Source of the DNA: Haemonchus contortus
Taxonomy: Eukaryota; Nematoda; Chromadorea; Rhabditida; Trichostrongylidae
NCBI GenBank assembly: GCA_000469685.2
Contig: LS997566.1
Coordinates: 42,422,920 to 42,486,919 of the forward strand
Direction of reading: 5' to 3'
DNA length: 64,000 nucleotides
Shown: positions 57,004 through 64,000 of the stretch, in pieces
How positions within the stretch are numbered: the first letter of the stretch is position 1
Layout: each line of letters starts with the position of its first letter
Notes under the pieces: model-generated
What the model was told of the DNA's origin: nothing
Seen by the model: only the letters and a program-made list of their open reading frames with translations
The model's database searches: none
Made by a program: the position numbers and the translations under genes

Positions 57004-57082
57004 ATTTACTGGCTTCTGGGTGATAATTGATTCCAACTAATGCATTCAAATCGGTAGTCTAATCAGTAGCATTATGGTAGTA

Positions 57083-57231
57083 TTATAACTTTGTTCTACA
57101 GAAAAACTACGAATTCCAAGAAACAGCAGGGGATTTTCCGAAGACAACCACGGAGTAGGGAGTATTGTAGTCATTGGAAAATCTCCTGCTGTTTCTGGGT
57201 ATCCAAAACTTTTCAGTAAAACAAAGTTCCA
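57083..57231. repeat. Short inverted-repeat element (MITE-like, ~149 bp)
   Basis: The left arm TATAACTTTGTTCTACAGAA and onward to AGAAACAGCAGGGGATTTTCC pairs with the right arm GGAAAATCTCCTGCTGTTTC to ACAAAGTTCCA. The arms are about 56 bp with a few mismatches. The centre includes ACTCCGTG-like text but no gene. Confidence 0.9.
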
Positions 57232-58102
57232 GCAGTGTCAACAGACGTACTTCTGAAAAAAGTTGACACGCAACGGTTTCCTGTAGTAGTTAGTGTTTAC
57301 AAGGACGCCCTTAGTTTCTCGATCAGAAAACATAACCCAGATCCCAGTCAGCAATAGGGAAAAACAAGTGAATGAGACGTTTTCTGGTTCAAAAGGTTCT
57401 ATTGGAAATTTGAATTTGGCAGCAAAAATAGCTTTTACAAGATCTATTCATCTAATCCTTCAAACTACTTCTCCACGCTCTCGAATATTCCGCCCGGTGG
57501 GAGAAACTCCCGCTAGACCATGCCCTTTTCCCGGAAATATTGAAGGCGATTGGCTTAAGGCCTCTCCCAGAAGTGATGCATCACTCAAGGGTGATACGGT
57601 TAATATAACTATCCTTACCTTCGTACAACACCTCCAGAAAGAATACTTGGGAATCAAAAATACCGTAGGACGGACCATGCCGTGAGTATGATAATAGCCT
57701 TGGTGGAGTGAATGTACTTGCTATCGTACGGTGGTTTGGAAATAATTTCACTCTTGACCAATATTAATCAAAAATACACAAATAAGTAAATAATCACTGC
57801 AAATACAAATAAATTAATGATATATCGTAATATCCCACTCTACAGAAGAAAGAAAATCCTATTTGACCAGTTAAGCAGGCTAGATGACTAGCTTCCTGGT
57901 GTTTAATCATTCTCTTTAAACGTCAAAACGTTTCCATACTACAAATTAGGCCTCATTCAAATTGAGATAGAACTTTTTTTGAGCGGATTAAAAAATAGTA
58001 TACTTTCGACGTCACTGAGTGATTGTTGAGCCCATTCAGGAACTGGGAAGTCTTACGCGTGGTGAAGCTTCACTTAAATTCATGTTTTTCTTTTGGTATA
58101 AT
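57232..58102. other. No gene recognised
   Basis: A 130-codon open frame at 57293-57685 (+) has no recognisable domain and the opposite strand is open across much of it. I do not call it a gene. Confidence 0.35.
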
Positions 58103-58115
58103 TATGATTTGAGTC

Positions 58116-58420
58116 GGGCGGAGGTGGTGTAGTGGCCAGTGGCGCACTATTTCACACGCACGGTCGGGGGTTCGAATCCCGGATCAATGCCCGCCCAGGC
58201 CAACCAAGCCTTCTATCCCTCCGTCCGGGGTCGGTCAATTGGTACAAGACTCGTCTGGGAGGATAAAAGCACTGACTTGAATATCGGCTGGCCACTGCAA
58301 GGCATTGTATAGGCCGCATACGCACTCATTACGCCACTACGATTCTGAATGGAACTCGAGTGCGGGGCGCATCCTTCAGACGGGATTGATTAACGCCAAG
58401 AACTTTATCCTTTTTTACTT
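58116..58420 (+). repeat. tRNA-derived SINE, intact young copy with target duplication
   Basis: Complete head (GGGCGGAGGTGGTGTAGTGG), B box (GGTTCGAATCCCGGATCA), body and tail (ACTTTATCCTTTTTTACTT). It is flanked by a perfect 13-base direct repeat TATGATTTGAGTC at 58103-58115 and 58421-58433. The duplication shows retroposition rather than duplication of a larger segment. Confidence 0.98.
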
Positions 58421-58849
58421 TATGATTTGAGTCATGTACTACTAGTTTTACAAATCGCAATTACATTTTACTTGCTTTAGCTTCCGTCAATATTGAGAAT
58501 TTCACCTCATCGTTAGATTTCCAAAAGCCTAGCCAGGTCTTTCCGGCCTTACACTATGTTTGCCTACATTCAAATCACCAGGTTTCATCATCGGTGGCTT
58601 TCTTCGAGTCAAAAAGTTCCCAAGTGAAGAGGCAACAGTCACAGCAAGTAACTGAAGCAGTCATTGTTGTCGACTTGATTTTGAAAAAAAGCGATTTTTT
58701 AGCTTGTTTCGACTGTTGAATTCAAATCATCCGGATAATATTGAGGGACCTGTTAGGCCGAAAAGCGGAATCATTGAGAATGAAGCATCTATGCATTGAA
58801 AGCAACGAAAGCAAGAAGATCCACTGACGTCCTGATAGAGCAAGCCTTC

Positions 58850-59095
58850 TTAAAGTAGAAAAATAGAGCTTGTGCGAGATTACCATAACGGAAACCACAG
58901 GGCGGGGCATTGGACGAGATTTCAGTTGACGCAATTATGCAGAAAGCTGACTACATCAAGCTAGAACTGCCCAAAATAGCATTCCGCTGTCGCCATGGGC
59001 AAGTTCCTTGGGTTCCCTTTGAATGTTGTACCCTCTAACAATGCTGTTAAAACTCGTCCGCCTCTGGTAGCATGCAACCGATAACGCTTTATCTA
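58850..59095. mobile_element. TTAA-family interior fragment
   Basis: It shares GAGATTACCATAACGGAAA, GGACGAGATTTCAG, AGCTGACTACATCAAGC and CTGTCGCCATGGG with copy 3 at 9300-9430. No intact termini were found. Confidence 0.6.
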
Positions 59096-59260
59096 GGGCT
59101 TTTTTCTACCTGAAATCTCCACATATGGTATCAAATCTGAAAGAAAAAAGGCTACGACGTATTGGTTAATCCAACAATAAAGAGGTAATAATAGTGAGTA
59201 AATTATGCAATGGCAAATATGTGCATGAATATAGACAGAATATCAAATAATGGTAAGGAT

Positions 59261-59557
59261 GAAGGATGAAGTTTTTTAGCGTTAATCAATCCCGTCTGAT
59301 GGATGCGCCTTCGCACTCGACTTCCATTCAGAATCGTAGTGGCGTAATGAGTGCGTGTGTGGCCTATACAATGACTTGCGGTGGCCAGCCGATGTACAAG
59401 TCAGTGCTTTTATCCTCCCAGACGAGTATGGTACCAATTCACCGACCCCGAAGGGATGGAAGGCTCGGTTGGCCTTGGTGGGCATCAATCCGAGATTCAA
59501 ACCCCTGACCGTGAGTGTGAGATAGTGCGCCAATCGCCACTACATCACCTCCGCCCC
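59261..59557 (-). repeat. tRNA-derived SINE, intact young copy with target duplication
   Basis: On the - strand the element is complete from GGGCGGAGGTGATGTAGTGG to the tail. It is flanked by the perfect 12-base direct repeat AATGGTAAGGAT at 59249-59260 and 59558-59569. The B-box region is GGTTTGAATCTCGG. Confidence 0.97.
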
Positions 59558-59744
59558 AATGGTAAGGATATACTGGATAATTAAATATAGCACATAATCG
59601 GATAAGATTCATTGCGGAGAACTAGAGTGCCCTTTCAAGCGTGGACTTCTAATAGAATATTTTTGATCCCAGTCATTTAGCTCAGCCTCCACCTGTTTAC
59701 ACCACTTTTTACAAAATATTTTGAAGAAAATTATCAAGAGAGGA

Positions 59745-59890
59745 CGGATCAGGTGTAGTCGAGTTGCAATTGGCGCGCTATCACATAAACATGATCTGGG
59801 GATTGAAAACCAGATAAATTCGCTAAGACGAATCAAGCCTTCCACCCCTACTATGTAGGTTTATTGGTACATACAAGACTCCCGTAAGTC
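59745..59890 (+). repeat. SINE 5'-half, old copy
   Basis: CAGGTGTAGTCGAGTTGCAATTGGCGCGCTATCAC keeps the head pattern. CCTTCCACCCCTACTATGTAGG and TTGGTACATACAAGACTC follow in family order. Confidence 0.55.
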
Positions 59891-60904
59891 ATAGTGCTAG
59901 TCAGGCAACCTCCTTGTCTAAATCTCTTTGAAAAGTACGTCCTCAGTTCAGGGTTAGTGAGAGCTTCACCTTGTTAAAAGGTTATTAAGAAATGACATTG
60001 GGAGGATGATCGATCTTGGAAAGAAATGATTTGAACTGCCTACGTGGTCAACACTATCGAAAGAATTTACTTATCTATGACTATGTAGTAACGGACCTAA
60101 TGACTCATGCGGTAATATGTGGTACACAAAATCCCAGACGTATCAGTTGGTGAACGGAAAATTCAATAAATAACAACTGTGGGGAGGACTTCAGAAATCA
60201 CAGAACCTCCGGTGAAATCTACTCAAACAAGTGCAGAGGGCAACGTCAAACAGTTGTCGAGGATGGAAGAAGTGATGATTGCCGATTTAAGTTGAAAAGA
60301 CTTGACTTTTCAGAAATTATCGCCACCCTTCCACCTCCTCTTCCCCTTTCTCCTCGACTATTCACTTCATTTTCAAATTTTCAAGAAGATGGGGCGGTTG
60401 CAAAAGAGGATGGGCGAACTTACTGGCGTTCTCTCAGCTTCACTGGGTCCCATTACAAGTTCTCAATCCGGTATTTGATCACCCTACCGGACTAGAGGGC
60501 CCATCGATCAGGGCCACGGGTTTTATCTTGAGATTATATATGATAAGAAAATAAGAAATCTTCCTGACAGCGAGCGTGCAGTGCATGTTGTTTATTGTGG
60601 CATACTGTAGGTTACAGTAGCTCTGTGACGTTGGTTCAATGTGGTGTGTGGTTGTTGGAGTAAGTGCAATTACCAGATGACTGCTGGAGGTGTCCAGTAC
60701 ACAATGACAGAACTTTCGCAGAGGAACAGCTGTTACAGGGGAAATAATCTATTCTATTGGGTGGGTATCACAGTCCCCAGTACAGGCCCTGGCATTACTG
60801 AGCTGTTCTACCCAAAAAAATTCAGATTCCGATCAAATCTGGATCTGATGTCACAAGAACCTTTTTAAGAGTAGAAGTGAGTTATGGACTATTTCGGGAT
60901 CATG
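59891..60904. other. No gene recognised
   Basis: Open frames at 60292-60495 and 60641-60868 have no domain, splice or repeat support. Confidence 0.35.
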
Positions 60905-61130
60905 CATTCCCGTTTGGGGATGGCATTAAGCTTCCTTTAGACTTTCTTCAATGAATGCAGCGAGTGAATGCGTAATTGGTCTATACAATGACTTCTGAGG
61001 ACCACCCGATATATAAGCTAGTGCTTCAATCCTCCCAAACAACTCCGATACCACTTGAACCTTCTCAAATGAATGAGTCTTGTTGGCTTGGATGGGTACC
61101 GGGCTGACTCAATCGGGTCGCTTTTCCCGT
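60905..61130 (-). repeat. SINE, very old copy
   Basis: GAATGCG, TCTATACAATGACTT, GGACCACCCGATATATAAGC and CTCCCAAACAACTC correspond in order to the SINE body on the - strand. Confidence 0.45.
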
Positions 61131-61719
61131 GGACTATATGTGTGGCACCGACGCTTTTTGCCTTCACAGCGCCTTCCTTCTACTGTGGAAATGCCAAATA
61201 TGGAAATATACACGCGGCTTATGCCCACAGGAATGATTCCAACACCCACCACCTATCAGTACAGTGTCAAAGAGCCTGAATAAAGCCTACAGAACCCCTT
61301 TCTGAGATAGAAATGTTACTCAGCAAATTGAAGAGCATCCTTTTGAAAGGCCCCCTTCTTTATTTTTAAGAGGAATCAACCGGCGCACTTGGCAAATTAG
61401 GAGTAAAACTACTGACTTTCCCTTTACAACCAGTAATTCTCCAAGGAACTGAGGAAACAAAGCATCAGACATGAAGTACAGAGGGCCAACGTAATTGCGA
61501 GTAACACCTCTGTTGTAGCCCTTTTGAACCAAAAACAACGAAAGGCGAAAACAATCATTGTAAAGTACAGGACAATACATATTTGCGTCAGGGCCAAGGT
61601 TCTGTCCGACGATCCGGGGAAGAGGGCAGGGGCATGATTACTAATTCTAAGAGAAACAAATGTATTTGCGGAACCATTCAAGAGATTACTTTAAGGACGA
61701 GGGAACAGGTTTTTGGGTC
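61131..61719. other. Unassigned; hydrophobic open frame on the - strand
   Basis: At 61424-61681 (-) an 85-codon frame encodes two hydrophobic stretches (ICIVLYFTMIVFAFRCFW and VLLAITLALCTSCLMLCFL). They could be membrane helices of an unrecognised exon. There is no homology, and no acceptor could be joined in phase with confidence. Confidence 0.25.
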
Positions 61720-61935
61720 CATCAATCAATCATCTTTGAGATGTGGCTCGCACCTGACTTCCATTTAGAATTGTAGGAACGTTTTGAATGCCTATGTAGC
61801 CTATACAACAGATTGCGGTATCGACCAGAGTCTGGTACCAATTAGCAAACCCCGGAAGGAAGGAAAGTTTGGTCGGCCTAGTCGGATGTCGAGCCAGGAT
61901 TCCCTGGACCTTGTATAAGCGAATGTGCTCTTTGA
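61720..61935 (-). repeat. SINE, diverged copy
   Basis: GACTTCCATTTAGAATTGTAGG, TAGCCTATACAACAGATTGCGG, GAGTCTGGTACCAATTAGC and GGTCGGCCTAGTCGGATG follow the family order on the - strand. Confidence 0.6.
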
Positions 61936-62999
61936 CATTAGACTATGGGTCCTCCGAAGAGTTGCATTGTTTGAAAGTACAAAGGTGTTTTCGGACCTTT
62001 GTGGTAGTTCTATTAGTCTAGGAGAAGGTTCTTTTCATAACAATGTTTAGAGATGTAGTTTTGGTAGGGCTATCGCCCTATCTCACCATGCCCTACTTGG
62101 ACTATCTGAACCATCCACTAAGTTGGAATATACAAAAAGAAGATTCGAAATAAGCCTAGGAGATTTAGCCTATGCATTTGATCGTAGGAAGGACAGAAAT
62201 GTCAGAAATTAAAGAGAAATAAATATTAAAGAACGTTCCCGAATGCATTCTCAATCAAGTAGTGAGGAAGTTGGATAGCAAGAACACTTGTGACTGAATG
62301 AAAAGCCCTTGTCAAAGGGGGTAACCGGGAGATGAACGCGACTGAGACTGAGCAGGTGGCTACATCAATGCGGTCATAAGTGATTGAATAGTGAAGTTGA
62401 GGTGAAAAGGTGACGGATGACCTAGGAAAAAGATGGCTGTTCGACTACGATGACAGCAACAACTATTCTCCAGCGGCCGCCAAAAAACGTGATATTTTAG
62501 AAATGTAATAACCTAAAAAAAAGGATTTCAATAAAGAATGAACCAGTTGTTGCAGTAAAAATCGATTATTGATTGAACGTATCCACCGCAGAATTCGTAA
62601 AAACGGAAAAATCACAAGACTTCTTCGAGTAGAGAGTCAAGCGGGGGACCACAAAAAGTCCCTAAGAGGTCTTTTATAGCAGCAAAATGACGGAATGAAC
62701 GTTTGAAAAGATCTCCTGGCCTCCCTAGAAAAGAAGACCATCCAACAAGTTTAGCCTGGGTTAACTCCAGAGTCTGCCCCTTCCATCGTCAATAGAATCA
62801 TTTCGCGCACTTCTAGGCTTTCATTTCTCGCAGGGACCTCCCCAGTCATAACGATTTTGATCAAGAAACTGTTCTGGGACTTCTCAACTCCCAATAAATC
62901 TCAAAACCGATCAATTTCCTTCGGTACAACTGATGGACATACTTATTGCTGTTTTATGGTACGGTACACAGGAAGGGTGAAGGTGGGAACGGGGTAGAC
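61936..62999. other. No gene recognised
   Basis: Nothing supportable was seen. Confidence 0.35.
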
Positions 63000-63230
63000 C
63001 TTTTGGCACACTACTATATGTACAATGGTAGAGGACTCGGATTCATGATTCGTGCCTGCGTGGGCCAACCAAAGCTCCCATTCCACCAGATTCAGCTGAA
63101 CGGTGCCGGACTCACGGAAAAGAATAAAATCAGAGGCCATCGCATAAGACAAATTCGCATTCAAACACGTCTATGACTCTGAATGGACTTGAAATGGCAA
63201 GGCGCATATCAAAAAGGGAATGATAAAAGC
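63000..63230 (+). repeat. SINE, very old copy
   Basis: GCACACTACTATATG, CGTGCCTGCGTGGGCCAACC and TATGACTCTGAATGGACTTG...AAGGCGCATATC follow the family order with many changes. Confidence 0.4.
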
Positions 63231-64000
63231 CTCAGGGATTCATAACTATTTTCTGATAAGAATATAAACAAAGCTCGTCAAGTGGCTCAGTGAAGTCAGA
63301 TTTTCCCTACATATTCTCGGCAAATCAAAGATCGCTAATGGCTTCAACTCACACATAGACAGATGGGGCGCTAGTTGCGGGGTTGCTAATTCGAAGCCGA
63401 TGCTTTATCGCATCCGTTGATCGGGACCGCCTGAGGCATTTCTTCGTTCTCGTTAGCCCTCTCCGTGCCCCCGTGCCGTCGACGCTAGCCGTCCGCCCAC
63501 CTCGTTTGGATCTAAACATGGCACGTGTCGACCCGCCACCATAGGTTGGCCTGCACATACGTTTGTAAAGTGAATTACGGCTGCCGTCAGAGGGGAGTTT
63601 CAAAACAGAAAAACTTCGTTAAAACGGGATTTTCCGACAAATCGACGAACCTACATATGCCTACAGAGGGGAAGTGTTGGGGCGAAAGGAACCACCAGTG
63701 AGACCACCCATGGGGGCGTGGTATTTCTGAGATGTAGGGGAGCCAGAACGGTATAAAGGGGGAGGAACTCGCTACAGGAAAGATCTAGCTTGACCAGTAA
63801 ATAAAGATAGGTTACCTTCCGATATGAAGAACGTTCCATCTTCGATGGAGCCACTTCTTTGAGTCTGGAAGGCGCCAATCCTCGGGCAGAACTGGATCAT
63901 CCAGAGGTAAGTAAAAAATGGGAAGACTAGAAAAGCGCAGAGGCTCGGGAAGCAGGAACCTTAATGGGCTCTCACATGTAAACGGACCCTTTTCTTGCAG
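63231..64000. other. No gene recognised
   Basis: The window ends in TTTTCTTGCAG, a good nematode splice acceptor. A + strand exon may therefore begin just outside the window. Confidence 0.3.

Noticed and set aside
57293..57685. 130-codon open frame on the + strand
   Set aside because: No domain, no splice context, and the opposite strand is open over the same stretch.
59266..59584. Overlapping open frames on both strands, with similar peptides at 18498, 49004 and 52020
   Set aside because: The recurring peptide similarity comes from the SINE body, not from a gene family.
1..64000. CRISPR arrays, rRNA genes, bacterial operons or phage
   Set aside because: No regularly spaced short repeats, no rRNA-like blocks, and gene structure throughout is intron-rich eukaryotic.

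Overview
The window looks like nuclear DNA of a parasitic-type nematode. The best guess is clade V, a strongylid such as a hookworm. The evidence is short exons split by GT..AG introns with the nematode acceptor TTTTCAG, a nematode-style Cys-loop channel, and fragments of an RTE-like retrotransposon of the kind common in hookworm genomes. There is no sign of bacterial operons, phage or CRISPR. Genus and species are inference.

Two multi-exon genes can be reconstructed by eye with every splice phase consistent. On the + strand (6298-15929) lies a single-pass membrane gamma-glutamyltransferase (GGT) homologue of 16 exons and about 653 residues. It keeps the family fold signatures but has lost the catalytic threonine and the main glutamyl-binding residues, so it reads as a pseudoenzyme. 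On the - strand (40017-29658) lies a Cys-loop ligand-gated channel of 14 exons and 458 residues. It has a signal peptide, then an EGF-like module, the ligand-binding domain with a perfect 13-residue Cys-loop, and M1-M3 with the PAR motif of anion channels. No convincing M4 was found before the first stop. Between them on the + strand (22034-23851, perhaps to 27864) is part of an unrecognised Ser/Arg-rich protein whose ATG sits directly on a TTTTCAG acceptor, as in a trans-spliced gene.

The rest is dominated by mobile elements. (1) A tRNA-derived SINE of about 300 bp occurs about 26 times on both strands. Two copies have perfect 12-13 bp target duplications, and one is nested in an RTE-like reverse-transcriptase relic. 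(2) Non-autonomous terminal-inverted-repeat elements of 365-695 bp are bounded by TTAA. (3) A GC-rich element of about 300 bp occurs at least three times. (4) There is one dead mariner with intact ends. (5) Several foldback elements or palindromes are present. Many copies lie inside introns of the two genes.

Layout: 1-6300 repeats and a possible exon; 6298-15929 GGT-like gene; 16-21 kb foldback element and the RTE relic with its nested SINE; 22-28 kb unrecognised gene and SINEs; 29.6-40 kb channel gene; 40-64 kb almost entirely repeats and unassigned DNA, with the mariner at 46.6-47.9 kb.
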